Source: Desulfatibacillum alkenivorans DSM 16219
GTDB lineage: Bacteria > Desulfobacterota > Desulfobacteria > Desulfobacterales > Desulfatibacillaceae
Reading direction: 5' to 3'
Assembly: GCF_900142135.1 (NCBI RefSeq)
Contig: NZ_FQZU01000002.1
Location: forward strand, 124,001 to 188,000
Length of the DNA: 64,000 nt
The notes under the pieces were generated by a model, which worked only from the letters and a program-made list of their open reading frames with translations, was not told where the DNA came from and ran no database searches. Of the stretch, positions 18,005 through 27,683 are shown piece after piece. Position 1 is the first letter of the stretch; the number at the start of each line of letters is the position of its first letter. The position numbers and the translations under genes are program-made.

Positions 18005-18607
18005 TTATTCCAGCGCGAATTCACAACGGCGGTTGACGGCCCAGGCGGCTTCGTTGTGCGCCGGATCCAAAGGCATTTCCTCGCCGTAGCTGATGGTGTT
18101 GATGCGGCGGGCGTCAATGCCCAGATCGGTCAGGAAGTTCTTGGCGCTGTTGGCGCGTCTGTCGCCCAGGGCCAGGTTGTATTCCAGGGAGCCGCGTTCG
18201 TCGCAATGGCCTTTGATGAGAACGCCCTTGGAGGGGTTCAGGCGCAGAAAGAAAGCTTTATCCTTGAGGATAGCCATGGCTTCGGGGGAAAGATCCGAGC
18301 TGTCAAAAGCAAAGTGGACGTTTTCCGTGTTAAAACGAACTCTCAACTCATCGACATTTACACCGGGTTTTTCGGCTTCGGGGCCGGTGTCGCCGCCCAT
18401 GGGCTCTTCGCTCATGCTTGAGCTGGAAGCGGTGGTAGATCCGGCGCTGCTGGTAGCCACGGTCCCCGTGCTGGTGGACGTTCCCGTAGAACTCATTTCG
18501 GGCTGAGACTCAACCTTTTTTGGACCGCAGCCCGTCAGAGCGCCGGTGCAAACCAGGGCCAGGATGGCCGCTGCAATCATCAATCCCTTCCAATACCGCC
18601 TTTGCAT
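18005..18607 (-). CDS. pal: Peptidoglycan-associated lipoprotein Pal
   Basis: Pal anchors the outer membrane to peptidoglycan and is pulled to the division site by TolA/TolB. The 200-residue precursor has a lipoprotein signal (LTGC), a Ser/Thr/Gly-rich linker, and an OmpA-like domain from about residue 95. That domain includes the peptidoglycan-binding HCDERGSLEYNLALGDRRA motif. ATG 18607 follows AAGGAGG. A near-consensus promoter at 18727-18756 lies just upstream, so pal has its own transcript within the tol cluster. Confidence 0.95.
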   Translation of the reverse strand: MQRRYWKGLMIAAAILALVCTGALTGCGPKKVESQPEMSSTGTSTSTGTVATSSAGSTTASSSSMSEEPMGGDTGPEAEKPGVNVDELRVRFNTENVHFAFDSSDLSPEAMAILKDKAFFLRLNPSKGVLIKGHCDERGSLEYNLALGDRRANSAKNFLTDLGIDARRINTISYGEEMPLDPAHNEAAWAVNRRCEFALE

Positions 18608-18726
18608 GGTGTTCCTCCTTTTTAACAGATGGACAGAATGGGTAATATGCTTCAAATTTGTCTGCGCGCCGGAAGCATCATGCATCATTTGCTTCCCGCC
18701 CGCTCGTTTTCATGGAACATCCTTAT

Positions 18727-18756
18727 ATTATAAGGCTGTTTTAATCCAAAGGTCAA
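18727..18756 (-). promoter_or_regulatory. Promoter for pal
   Basis: On the minus strand TTGACC (18756-18751) and a perfect TATAAT (18732-18727) are 18 bases apart, about 115 bases upstream of the pal start. This is the best promoter match in the window. Confidence 0.65.
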
Positions 18757-18810
18757 CCTTTCACAATCGTGCATAGATTGCAACCCATGGCCTTTTTTTC
18801 ACAGTCAGTT

Positions 18811-20139
18811 TTAATAATCCCCTAACCAAGGCGACCAGGCCGGCTGGGTTTGCGCCCCTTCCAGCTCGAGCAGCTTTCTCTGGTCCGTCCCGTGGGACGT
18901 CATGACGTAAATTTTGGCCTCCCCCTCCCGGGTGGTGCTGAACGCTATCAGGGTGCCGTCCGGGGACCAGCTTGGCTCCTCGTCGTCCCCCGGATGATCG
19001 GTCAGGCGCTGCACGTCCGTGCCGTCCGTCCGCACCGTAAAGACGTCAAAGGTTCCGTCCACCATGCCGCAATAGGCAATCCGGTCTCCCCTGGGCGAAA
19101 AGGCCGGGGCCGAATTGTATTTGCCGTCAAAGGTGACGCGTGAGGTCTGCCCTGTATCCAGTTCCATTATGTATATTTGAGGACTGCCGCCCCGGTTGGA
19201 AACAAATGCCATCCGCTTTCCGTCCGGGGAGTAACTGGGCGATACGTCAATGCCCCAGTTATTCGTCAACTTCTTAATAATTTTTCCGTTTCCGGTCAAT
19301 GAGTAAATCTCCTGATCCCCATTTAATGACAGGGTGGCCGCCAGGGCGAAGCGGGTGGGGTCCCAGGCCGGAGTGACATTAATGCCTTTATAGGCCACTT
19401 TGACTCCCCGCTTTTGGGCCAGATTGCGGATGAATATCTGGGGCGTCCCGTCGGCGTAGGACACATAAGCCATGTGGGTTCCGTCCCCGGACCAGGCCGG
19501 AGACAGGGCGATCTGGCTGCCGGAAGTCAGTTGCTGAGGGTCGAATCCGTCATACTCGCAGGCGAAAATTTCCTTGTTTCCCGGTCCGTTGGATACAAAG
19601 GCGATCTTGGTGCCGAACACGCCCCGGGAGTCGGTCAACTCCGTGACGATCTCCACGCAAAAGCGCCGGATCATCTTGCGCATATCCTCCACGCGGCCTT
19701 TATAGCGCTTGCCAACGATCAGGCGGTTCCGGGGCACGTCGAACAAACGCAGCTCCAGCACCAGAACCCCGTCCCGCAAATCCAGGCCGCCGGTCACCAA
19801 GTGGTCCGCGCCGATGCTTATCCAGTTGGCGAAATTGATGGTCTGGGCGGTCAGCCCCTCCCCGTCGCCGATGATATAGGACTCCTCTGGAAGGATTTGA
19901 AAATACCTGACAAACTCCAGGCCCGAAACCAGCCATTCCTTGGCCTGGACCGCCGCTTGCCGGGGCTCCTCGTTCACCGTCTTTGGCTCGAAATCCTTGA
20001 TCGCTATGGGGATTTTCCGCAAAAACGGATTGTTGATCCAGTATTCATACCGGGCGGCCGACGCCGACCCGGTCAGTACGGTCATGATTAGGAGGAATAA
20101 AAAACACGTACAGGCTGTCCTGTTGAATGTTTTGCTCAT
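18811..20139 (-). CDS. tolB: Tol-Pal system protein TolB
   Basis: TolB is the periplasmic beta-propeller that shuttles between Pal and TolA. The 442-residue precursor has a signal peptide (hydrophobic FLFLLIMTVLTGSASA). The N-terminal alpha/beta domain comes next (to about 170), followed by WD40/PD40 propeller blades with repeated SPDGKRMAFVSNRGG-type units. ATG 20139 was chosen because it directly precedes the signal; an upstream start would place 16 polar residues before it. It follows the TonB_C lipoprotein gene by 50 bases. Confidence 0.95.
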   Translation of the reverse strand: MSKTFNRTACTCFLFLLIMTVLTGSASAARYEYWINNPFLRKIPIAIKDFEPKTVNEEPRQAAVQAKEWLVSGLEFVRYFQILPEESYIIGDGEGLTAQTINFANWISIGADHLVTGGLDLRDGVLVLELRLFDVPRNRLIVGKRYKGRVEDMRKMIRRFCVEIVTELTDSRGVFGTKIAFVSNGPGNKEIFACEYDGFDPQQLTSGSQIALSPAWSGDGTHMAYVSYADGTPQIFIRNLAQKRGVKVAYKGINVTPAWDPTRFALAATLSLNGDQEIYSLTGNGKIIKKLTNNWGIDVSPSYSPDGKRMAFVSNRGGSPQIYIMELDTGQTSRVTFDGKYNSAPAFSPRGDRIAYCGMVDGTFDVFTVRTDGTDVQRLTDHPGDDEEPSWSPDGTLIAFSTTREGEAKIYVMTSHGTDQRKLLELEGAQTQPAWSPWLGDY

Positions 20140-20189
20140 TTTTCCACCTGTTTTTTTTGTTGGCACGCTAAGTCCTTCCTCTGCCAAAG

Positions 20190-20615
20190 TTATTTATTGG
20201 GCGGTGTAAAACAGACTACCATTTCTATCGGCGTTTTTTCCAGGTTCTCAGGAAAAGGAGACACCGGACTGCTTTTTTTTACAGCCTTTTCCGTCGAGTC
20301 GTCGAAACTGCGGCTGTCAGACCGCTTTTCAAACCAAAGGTTGGTCAGGCTGCCGTCCGGGTTGACTGTAAAGACAATCCTTGCTTCTATTTTTTTACCT
20401 ACAAACCGCTTCGGCATGGCCCAGTTATTTTGAATAGTTTTCCCAACCTCTTCTATGTATTCCATACGCATCCGCTCTTGCGGCGTCAGCTTGGACAAGT
20501 CCCGCAATTGTCTAATGGGCGGACGGGGCTCCTTTTCCACGCATCCAGCAAGGGCTGCCAGGGCCACAGCCGATATAATGCATAGGATGATTAGCTTTTT
20601 GTGCGTTTGCGGCAT
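20190..20615 (-). CDS. TonB_C-domain lipoprotein, duplicate of the TolA C-terminus
   Basis: A 141-residue protein with a lipoprotein signal ending LAGC near residue 24, a short linker, and a TonB/TolA C-terminal domain (about 50-141). That domain aligns end to end with the C-terminal 95 residues of the neighbouring TolA. Shared blocks are EVG..., NWAMP, FEKRS, FDDS, EKTP and MVV.FTPP. It therefore arose by duplication of the tolA 3' end with a new lipoprotein leader. It lacks the membrane helix and long linker needed to reach from TolQR, so its role differs. It may be an outer- or inner-membrane-bound TolB partner (inference). It lies 10 bases after tolA. Confidence 0.75.
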   Translation of the reverse strand: MPQTHKKLIILCIISAVALAALAGCVEKEPRPPIRQLRDLSKLTPQERMRMEYIEEVGKTIQNNWAMPKRFVGKKIEARIVFTVNPDGSLTNLWFEKRSDSRSFDDSTEKAVKKSSPVSPFPENLEKTPIEMVVCFTPPNK

Positions 20616-20625
20616 GGTTTCCCGT

Positions 20626-21591
20626 TTAAGTTTCCGGAGGGGTAAAGGTCACCACCATTTCAAAGGGCGTCTTTTCCAACTCCGGCGGAAAAGGCTTGGT
20701 TGGGATGGATTTTCTCACAGCCCGTTCTCCGGAGTCGTCAAAAAACTTATCTCCGGAACGTTTTTCAAAACCGATATCAGTTATGTTTCCATTCGGGTGA
20801 ACTTTAAACCATATTCTGGCTTCCAGGTTTGCTCCGGCGTATTTTTCCGGCATGGCCCAGTTCATTTCCACCATGGCGCCCACTTCCTGGATGTAGCTGT
20901 TTCGCAGCATTTCCATTTTATCCAAATAAGCCCTGCCTCCAGAGCCTCCGTCGCCCTGTTTGGCTTCCTGCTTGGGCCTCTCCCCGGGGTTCTTTCGCAT
21001 TCTTGCAATGGCGTCCTCCACGGAGCTGGGCCTGCCCGACTCCACTTTTTCCCTGATTTCCCGCAGGGCCTTGTCCTTGGCCACCTCCACTTTATAGGTG
21101 CGTTTTTTCAGGGAGGTCAAAACCGGAATTTCGTCCGGCTCCTTTTTGGGGGCCGTGGAGATTTCCGCCGCTTCCACCGGCTTGACGACCACAGGCTGCT
21201 TCACCTCCTTGGGTTCGGCAGGCTTCAGCTTCACCGGCTCGGGCTCCTTGGCCGGCTCCGGTTCTTTAACCGGCTCCGGTTCGGGCTCTTCCTTGGGCGC
21301 TTCCGTTTTGGGCTGGGGCGCGGCCTTGGGGCCGGGCGCGCCCGGCGCCACGGTGGGCAGGGAAGTCAGGGCGATGTCCAGGTACGGCAGGCTCGGTTTT
21401 TTGGAGCTTACCATCTGGGGCAAAAAGATCATGAGCGCAAGGACGATAATGTGAAGCGCTACGGATCCTCCGGCGAAAGCCATCCAGACCGGGCCGTCCT
21501 CATTCGGCAGGTCCGGAGACTGGTTCTCCGCAGGAGCCGTCCTTTTAGGCGGCATTTTCCGACCGATATTTTTTGGCGTTTTTGGTGTCAT
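20626..21591 (-). CDS. tolA: TolA/TonB-type energy transducer
   Basis: TolA spans from the inner membrane to TolB/Pal, transmitting force from TolQR. The 321-residue protein has a cytoplasmic N-terminus and one membrane helix (about 37-58, GGSVALHIIVLALMIFL). A Pro/Glu/Lys-rich linker with EPEP-type repeats (about 90-150), a charged helix and a C-terminal TonB_C domain (about 225-321) follow. Position between tolR and tolB supports TolA over TonB. The ribosome site before the ATG at 21591 is weak. Its C-terminal domain is repeated in the next gene. Confidence 0.85.
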   Translation of the reverse strand: MTPKTPKNIGRKMPPKRTAPAENQSPDLPNEDGPVWMAFAGGSVALHIIVLALMIFLPQMVSSKKPSLPYLDIALTSLPTVAPGAPGPKAAPQPKTEAPKEEPEPEPVKEPEPAKEPEPVKLKPAEPKEVKQPVVVKPVEAAEISTAPKKEPDEIPVLTSLKKRTYKVEVAKDKALREIREKVESGRPSSVEDAIARMRKNPGERPKQEAKQGDGGSGGRAYLDKMEMLRNSYIQEVGAMVEMNWAMPEKYAGANLEARIWFKVHPNGNITDIGFEKRSGDKFFDDSGERAVRKSIPTKPFPPELEKTPFEMVVTFTPPET

Positions 21592-21625
21592 GCGCTGCTA
21601 TATTAGGCTTTTGGCCGATTCGCCG

Positions 21626-22045
21626 CTATTTGGATTCTTCGTCCGGCAGGGGGACTGTGATGGCCCCCAGCCTGGGAATGCCCGCTTCCTTCACGTCCGC
21701 CATCACACGGACCACCAGGCCGTACCGCACGTCCTTGTCCGCTCTCAGAAAAAAGCGCAGGTCCCTGTTCTGGTCATAGATTGCGGCGATTTTCTGGCCG
21801 AGCATGTCAATTTGAATTTGAGCGTCGTTGATGTAGACCCGCTCCCTTTTGTCAATGGTGATGGTGACGTTGCTTTCGTCCGTCTCCATGGGCGCGGATG
21901 TGGTGGTGGGCAGGGCCACGTCGACCCCCTGCACCATCATGGGGGCGGTTACCATGAATATGATCAACAAAACCAGCATGACGTCCACAAAGGGAGTCAC
22001 GTTGATTTCCGACATCAGGCGATCGGTTTCGCTTGTTCCGGCCAT
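21626..22045 (-). CDS. tolR: Biopolymer transport protein TolR (ExbD family)
   Basis: TolR dimers form part of the proton-driven TolQR motor. The 139-residue protein has a short cytoplasmic start and one membrane helix with the proton-carrying Asp ([17 protein letters not shown], about residues 14-30). A periplasmic ExbD domain completes it. AGGAGG lies before the ATG. It follows tolQ by 22 bases. Confidence 0.93.
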   Translation of the reverse strand: MAGTSETDRLMSEINVTPFVDVMLVLLIIFMVTAPMMVQGVDVALPTTTSAPMETDESNVTITIDKRERVYINDAQIQIDMLGQKIAAIYDQNRDLRFFLRADKDVRYGLVVRVMADVKEAGIPRLGAITVPLPDEESK

Positions 22046-22067
22046 GCCTTGCTCCTCCTGACGTTCC

Positions 22068-22865
<798 letters not shown>

Positions 22866-22936
22866 AATTTCCCCGTAATTACAGTAGGATGCTTGAATGT
22901 TTCATGAGGCGTGGACGCCGCTTTGATGGCTCAGAG

Positions 22937-22963
22937 ACTATACGAGACCCCTAAAAGTGTCAA
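22937..22963 (-). promoter_or_regulatory. Putative tol operon promoter
   Basis: On the minus strand TTGACA (22963-22958) and TATAGT (22942-22937) are separated by 15 bases, slightly short. It lies about 70 bases upstream of tolQ. Confidence 0.5.
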
Positions 22964-23090
22964 GGCTTTGCAAGGCGTTTCAAGTCTAATTTCAGGTTAT
23001 TTGCAAAACTTTTGCACACTCTTCACTCCAACTTGAGAATTTTTTTAAAAAAGGCTATGGATGCAGCATTTTCAGCGACAGGAGGCGGGT

Positions 23091-23555
23091 ATGCGTAAAT
23101 ATTGGCTGACGGCGGTTATTGCGGTTGCATGTTTGGCGGTCTTTTCGGGCTGCGGGAATAACGACAAGGAATTCCAGGAGGCCATGGATAAAGGCAAGTC
23201 CGCCTTCGCCTCCGGAACCAGCCAGGCCAAATGCCGGGAGGCCGTGGACCAATACACCCGGGCCGTTGAGCTCAAACCCGAGTCCGCCCAGGCCCGGCTG
23301 GCCCGCGGTCACGTATACGTCAAAATGAAGGACCTTCACAAAGCCTTTGAAGACTACGACAAGGCCGTCAGCCTGGATCCCGCCCTGGGTCAGGCGTATT
23401 TCCACCGGGCCCTCAGCCGCATCGCCATGGGAAGCAAGGAGGAGGAGGTCATCAAGGCCGACCTGCGCAAGGCCCTGGAGCTGGACCCCTCCATCGCCGC
23501 GGCCAGCAATTTGCTCATGCTTTACGAAAAATCCTTCCCCGGCATGTCCCAGTAA
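23091..23555 (+). CDS. TPR-repeat lipoprotein
   Basis: A 154-residue protein with a lipoprotein signal (lipobox FSGC near residue 20) and at least three TPR units. Recognisable TPR segments are the AVDQYTRAVELKPESAQARLARG and AFEDYDKAVSLDPALGQAYFHRA types. ATG 23091 follows AGGAGG and starts a proper signal peptide. It is a single gene between the tol and dcw clusters, transcribed away from tolQ. TPR lipoproteins usually scaffold envelope complexes (compare NlpI), but no specific role can be given. Confidence 0.75.
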   Translation: MRKYWLTAVIAVACLAVFSGCGNNDKEFQEAMDKGKSAFASGTSQAKCREAVDQYTRAVELKPESAQARLARGHVYVKMKDLHKAFEDYDKAVSLDPALGQAYFHRALSRIAMGSKEEEVIKADLRKALELDPSIAAASNLLMLYEKSFPGMSQ

Positions 23556-24174
23556 TTCAACCGGACGCAAAACCGTTGCGCGTTCCTTGGGTGTTCACCA
23601 CTACATAGGGAGCGCGCCTCCCGAATCCCGAAAGGGCCAGCCGTGACAGCGTAGTCGGCTGCCAGGGCGCGCCAGCGCAATAAGTGCGGCCCGAAACAAA
23701 TGTTGAAATCTTGGGGGCGGGAGGGGCGGACTGATGCCTTTTCATGCTTTTCAATCGAGGAAAAGCGCCCTTGGACTCTTGGATATTATATAATCTGTTG
23801 ATTTAAATAGTGAAATTATTTTTGGCCAACTTGATCCACTTTCCCCCACAGCGCCGGTGCATTTTTTTAGGATTTCATTAAAAAAGTTCCCCTCCTATAA
23901 TTTTGAAAAAATTTCCCCCACATTTTCCCCCTATTTGGGGAAAATCCAGGGCTTTAATCCTTTTCCGGGCGGCCGCCTCGTCGGGATCAGGTTTGGATTT
24001 TTGTCATTTTTCCACAAATTCCCCACAATTTACCCTTGCATTTCAACTCTCCTTGGCTGTATATAAATTTTATAAATCATTATGAAAAATTGTTCGCCCC
24101 CTGGGATTTTCTCTTGACATGCGTCTGGATAATATGTCATTGAGGGTAGAAAGTGGTTTAAAGTGGGGTTAGAT
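23556..24174. other. Intergenic region upstream of the dcw cluster
   Basis: No gene is supported. The first 150 bases contain GC-rich repeat-like sequence; GCTGCCAGGG followed by GCGCCAGCGCA near 23660-23690 resembles the flank of the repeat at 43098-43125. The remaining AT- and C-rich part (23780-24120) includes a perfect 8-bp hairpin TTTTCCCC/GGGGAAAA at 23923-23944. It leads into the MraZ box. No open reading frame here has a recognisable product. Confidence 0.5.
24150..24166 (+). promoter_or_regulatory. MraZ box (operator of the dcw cluster)
   Basis: Two exact AAAGTGG repeats (24150-24156 and 24160-24166) are separated by TTT, giving a 10-base period, and end 8 bases before mraZ. This matches the known MraZ target of direct GTGG-type repeats spaced by one helical turn. 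A third weaker GAGGGT lies one turn upstream. TTGACA at 24114-24119 is nearby but has no well-spaced -10. MraZ is expected to autoregulate the whole cluster here. Confidence 0.8.
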
Positions 24175-24645
24175 ATGGCTGCCAAGTCCAAAAACTTTCG
24201 GGGCACCTCGTACCATTCCACGGACGAGAAAGCCCGCATCACCGTGCCTGCACGGTTTCGCGAAGTCCTTAAGGACGGCGAAGTCGACGGCGTCATGGTG
24301 TCCCGTATGGACGGCGCCCTGGTGGCCTACCCCTTTGACGAGTGGCAGGTCATTGAAAACCGCATCATGACCAAATCCAAGCGCAACGCCAAACTCCGGC
24401 AGTTCCGGCGTTTTTTCGTGGGCGGCGCCCAGGAGTGCATGTGCGACAAGCAGGGGCGCATTCTGGTTCCCAAGGATCTGCGGGACTACGCAGGCATCGG
24501 GGCCAAGGAGGAAATCGCCCTGGTGGGAGCGGTCAGCCACTTTGAAATCTGGGACAAAAATAAATACGACGCCGCCTACGAGGACTTCGAGGAGGTGCTC
24601 AACAGCGGCGAACTGGATGACGAAATTGAGGATATGGGGCTTTAG
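24175..24645 (+). CDS. mraZ: Transcriptional regulator MraZ
   Basis: MraZ is an AbrB-like DNA-binding protein that forms rings and regulates the dcw cluster by binding its own promoter. The 156-residue protein contains two tandem SpoVT/AbrB-type modules. Each has the conserved core, [13 protein letters not shown] near residues 16-28 and [17 protein letters not shown] near 91-107. I took the ATG at 24175 rather than the in-frame GTG at 24163, because the GTG overlaps the operator. rsmH follows 2 bases after the stop. Confidence 0.95.
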   Translation: MAAKSKNFRGTSYHSTDEKARITVPARFREVLKDGEVDGVMVSRMDGALVAYPFDEWQVIENRIMTKSKRNAKLRQFRRFFVGGAQECMCDKQGRILVPKDLRDYAGIGAKEEIALVGAVSHFEIWDKNKYDAAYEDFEEVLNSGELDDEIEDMGL

Positions 24646-24647
24646 AC

Positions 24648-25622
24648 ATGGCATTTCATCATGTTTCGGTCATGAAGCAGGAGGTCTTAAGCCTGCTGAG
24701 TCCGGCCCCTGGTCACGTTGTGGTGGACGGAACCTTTGGCGGAGGAGGGCATGCCCGGGCAATTTTAGAGCGGATATTACCTGACGGACTACTGATCGGC
24801 ACGGATCTGGACGAAGACGCCGTCACCAATGCTCAGGCCTGCTTTGCGGATGTTCAAGATAATTTCAGGATCTTCCACGATAATTTCAGCAATATCCGGG
24901 CTGTTCTGGATCAATGCGGGTTGGCGGGCGCCAACGGCATTGTGTTGGACCTGGGAGTCAGCCTCCATCTTCTGGAAAAGAGCGGACGGGGGTTTAGCTT
25001 TCAGCGCGAAGAGCCCTTGGATATGCGCATGGACGGAAGCGGAGGCGGACCCAAGGCCATGGACGTTGTCAACGCATACTCCCAAGATGAGCTTGCCAGG
25101 ATCTTCCTGGAATACGGGGAGGAGCGCCAGGCCAAGCGGATAGCCCGCCGCATCGTCCAGCGCCGGGAAGACGAGCCCATCACGACCAGCGGCCGTCTGG
25201 CCGATATTGTCGCCTCAGCCGTCAAGGGAAAGCCCGGCCGCATTCATCCGGCCACGCGCGTTTTTCAGGCCTTGCGCATTCACATAAATAATGAGCTGGC
25301 CCACCTGGAAAAGTTTTTGGAGACGTGCCTGGACTGCCTCCTTCCCGGCGGCAGGTTGTGCATCATCTCCTTTCACTCGTTGGAGGACAGGATCGTCAAA
25401 AGGCGTTTCGCCGCTTTGGCCCAGGGCTGCACCTGCCCCCCGGATTTTCCCGTGTGCATTTGCGGGAATCAGCCCAAGGTCAAACTCTTGACCAAAAAGG
25501 TGGTCAAGCCTTCGCAGGCCGAGGTGGAGAAAAATCCCATGTCGCGGAGCGCCAAAATACGGGCCATGGAAAAGCTGGCCGTCGAGGGCGCCGGGGGGGA
25601 AGATGGGCGGGCGAAGCAATGA
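24648..25622 (+). CDS. rsmH: 16S rRNA (cytosine(1402)-N4)-methyltransferase RsmH
   Basis: RsmH methylates C1402 in the ribosomal P site. The 324-residue protein starts with [11 protein letters not shown], followed by the SAM-binding [16 protein letters not shown] (about 25-40), [11 protein letters not shown], and the C-terminal [15 protein letters not shown] motif. The start is 2 bases after mraZ. Its last 20 bases overlap ftsL, the usual tight packing at this point of the cluster. Confidence 0.96.
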   Translation: MAFHHVSVMKQEVLSLLSPAPGHVVVDGTFGGGGHARAILERILPDGLLIGTDLDEDAVTNAQACFADVQDNFRIFHDNFSNIRAVLDQCGLAGANGIVLDLGVSLHLLEKSGRGFSFQREEPLDMRMDGSGGGPKAMDVVNAYSQDELARIFLEYGEERQAKRIARRIVQRREDEPITTSGRLADIVASAVKGKPGRIHPATRVFQALRIHINNELAHLEKFLETCLDCLLPGGRLCIISFHSLEDRIVKRRFAALAQGCTCPPDFPVCICGNQPKVKLLTKKVVKPSQAEVEKNPMSRSAKIRAMEKLAVEGAGGEDGRAKQ

Positions 25623-25890
25623 CAATGAGGCGCTCAGGAATTGGGCTTACGGGCTGCTTGCAGGGATTTTATTCCTGGAGCTTTTCCTTTTTGCGTGGTG
25701 CCGGAATCAATGCACCCAAAGAGGATACCAAATAACCGCCGAACTGTCCCATAAGGAAGACCTCCTGGACAAGCAGGAGGAGTTGAAAGTCAAGTTGGAG
25801 CATTTAAGAAATCCCGAAAGGATTTCCAGGATAGCCGAAGAGTGGTTGGGCCTGAAACATCCCGACCCGGAGCAAATGGTGAGGCCGTGA
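25603..25890 (+). CDS. ftsL: Cell division protein FtsL
   Basis: FtsL forms the FtsQLB complex that activates the FtsWI septal synthase. The 95-residue protein has the expected topology: a short cytoplasmic part, one membrane helix (about 15-32), and a heptad-like coiled coil ([19 protein letters not shown]). It ends with [21 protein letters not shown], typical of FtsL. Sequence identity is low across this family, so the call rests on topology, size and position between rsmH and ftsI. Its stop overlaps the ftsI start. Confidence 0.85.
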   Translation: MGGRSNDNEALRNWAYGLLAGILFLELFLFAWCRNQCTQRGYQITAELSHKEDLLDKQEELKVKLEHLRNPERISRIAEEWLGLKHPDPEQMVRP

Positions 25891-27683
25891 TGAAACAGAC
25901 GGGAAAAAACAAAGCCTCGGGACGCATTGTCTTTGTGGGCCTGCTTTTCGCCGCAGGCTTCATGATCATCGCGGGCAGGCTGGTCGAGCTGCACGTGCTG
26001 GATAAAAGTTTTTTGTCCAAAAAGGCCAAAAGCCAATATTCCCAGTCTGTGGAAACCCAGCCCAAGCGGGGCGTCATCTACGACGCCCAATACCGGGAGT
26101 TGGGCGTCAACCTGGACGTGGCCAAGGTAGCGGTCCGCCCCGGCCTGATTCAGGACGCCAAGGCGGCCAGCAAGATCCTGGCCTCCTACCTGGACAAGAG
26201 CGCCGCGGAGTACCAAAAGGAGCTGGAAAACAAAGACAGGGCCTACATCTACGTGGATAAAAGGGTCAGCACGGCCACGGCCCGGGCCGTCAAAAAGGAA
26301 TGGGACGCCGCCAAGGCCTCGTTTGAATACAACGGCCCCGGCCGAAATCCCAACATTCCCAGCTTGGAACTGGAGGAAGACGCCAGCCGGTTTTATCCCA
26401 ACCTGGGCCTGGGCGCTCAGGTTTTGGGCTTTTGCGGGGCCGAAGGCCACGGCCTGGAAGGCCTGGAATATAAATACGACGACCTGCTTACCGGCAAAGG
26501 CTCCAAGTGGACCATCCTCAAGGACGCCATGGGCCGCAGCTTCGCCCGGGAAAGGCAGACCTATTCCAAAAAGACCGGAGACAACCTGGTCCTGACCCTG
26601 GATCGCACGGTGCAGTACATAGCCGAAGAAGCCCTGGCCGAAGCCGTGGAAAAATACCAGGCCAAGTCGGGCATCGCCGTGGTGATGGTTCCGGACACCG
26701 GCGCCGTCCTGGCCATGGCCAACGCGCCCCTGTACAACCCCAACGCCATCAGCGAGTACAGCTTCAGCGATTGGAGAAACAGGGCCGTGACCGACACCTT
26801 TGAACCGGGGTCCACGCTTAAGATTTTTATGGCCGCCGCCGCCGTTGAGTCGGGAAAATGCGGCCCTAACTCTATTTTTTATTGCGAGCAGGGCAATTAC
26901 CGGATCGGGCCCAATGTGGTGCATGACACCCATCCCCACTCCTGGCTGTCCCTGCAGCAGATCGTCAAGGTGTCCAGCAACATCGGCGCAGTCAAGGTGG
27001 GCGAGAAAATCGGCCCCGACTCCCTGTTCCGAACCCTGGACGCCTTCGGGTTCGGCAAAAAGCTGGGCGTGGACTGCCCCGGCGAGGCTTCCGGAACGCT
27101 CAGGCCTCACAGCCAATGGACCGCCATTGACGCAGGAACCATAGCATTCGGCCAGGGCGTGTCCGTCACCGGGTTGCAACTGGCCTCGGCGGTTTCGGCC
27201 ATCGCTAACGGCGGCGTGCTCATGAGGCCCAGGCTGGTGCAGGCCATCACCAATTCCAAAGGCCGGTTGGTGGAAAGTTTTCAGCCCGAGCCTCTGGGGA
27301 GAGCGGTTTCCGAGGAAACCGCCCAGGTGGTCGCCCGAATCATGAAGACCGTCACCACCGAGGGCGGAACCGGCACCCAGGCCGCTCTCGACGGCTACAG
27401 GGTGTGCGGCAAGACGGGGACGGCGCAAAAACCGGCTGCCAAGGGCGGCTACGAGGACAATAAATACATAGCCTCCTTTGTGGGCTTCGCTCCCTTGTCC
27501 AATCCCGCCGTGACCGTGGTGGTGGTTATTGACGAGCCCACAACGGATCATTACGGCGGCGTGGTGGCGGCCCCGGCGTTTCGGGAGATTATGCAAAAAA
27601 CCCTGCACTACCTCAAGGTGGCGCCGGAATTGGATACCACCCATTTGACCGCATCCTTGAAAAGGAAAAACGGCCCCGCATGA
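25890..27683 (+). CDS. ftsI: Septal peptidoglycan transpeptidase FtsI (PBP3)
   Basis: FtsI crosslinks septal peptidoglycan with FtsW. The 597-residue class B PBP has a single N-terminal membrane helix, a pedestal dimerisation domain, and the transpeptidase domain. In it, SxxK is in EPGSTLKIF (about residue 307), SxN in VSSNIG (about 362) and KTG in GKTGTAQ (about 508). The ATG at 25890 overlaps the ftsL stop and lies behind GAGG. No PASTA domain is present. It is coupled to murE by an ATGA overlap. Confidence 0.96.
   Translation: MKQTGKNKASGRIVFVGLLFAAGFMIIAGRLVELHVLDKSFLSKKAKSQYSQSVETQPKRGVIYDAQYRELGVNLDVAKVAVRPGLIQDAKAASKILASYLDKSAAEYQKELENKDRAYIYVDKRVSTATARAVKKEWDAAKASFEYNGPGRNPNIPSLELEEDASRFYPNLGLGAQVLGFCGAEGHGLEGLEYKYDDLLTGKGSKWTILKDAMGRSFARERQTYSKKTGDNLVLTLDRTVQYIAEEALAEAVEKYQAKSGIAVVMVPDTGAVLAMANAPLYNPNAISEYSFSDWRNRAVTDTFEPGSTLKIFMAAAAVESGKCGPNSIFYCEQGNYRIGPNVVHDTHPHSWLSLQQIVKVSSNIGAVKVGEKIGPDSLFRTLDAFGFGKKLGVDCPGEASGTLRPHSQWTAIDAGTIAFGQGVSVTGLQLASAVSAIANGGVLMRPRLVQAITNSKGRLVESFQPEPLGRAVSEETAQVVARIMKTVTTEGGTGTQAALDGYRVCGKTGTAQKPAAKGGYEDNKYIASFVGFAPLSNPAVTVVVVIDEPTTDHYGGVVAAPAFREIMQKTLHYLKVAPELDTTHLTASLKRKNGPA

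Noticed and set aside
23820-24110. Possible replication origin (AT-rich, TTTTCCACA near 24008)
   Set aside because: Only one weak DnaA-box-like sequence is seen, with no dnaA, dnaN, gidA or parA genes nearby.
24114-24142. Sigma70 promoter for the dcw cluster from TTGACA at 24114
   Set aside because: No acceptable -10 lies 16-18 bases away; the AT-rich TAATAT is only 10 bases downstream.
25707-27644. A 645-codon open frame on the minus strand
   Set aside because: It lies opposite ftsL and ftsI, whose motifs are complete. The Gly/His-rich composition is typical of an antisense shadow in GC-rich DNA.
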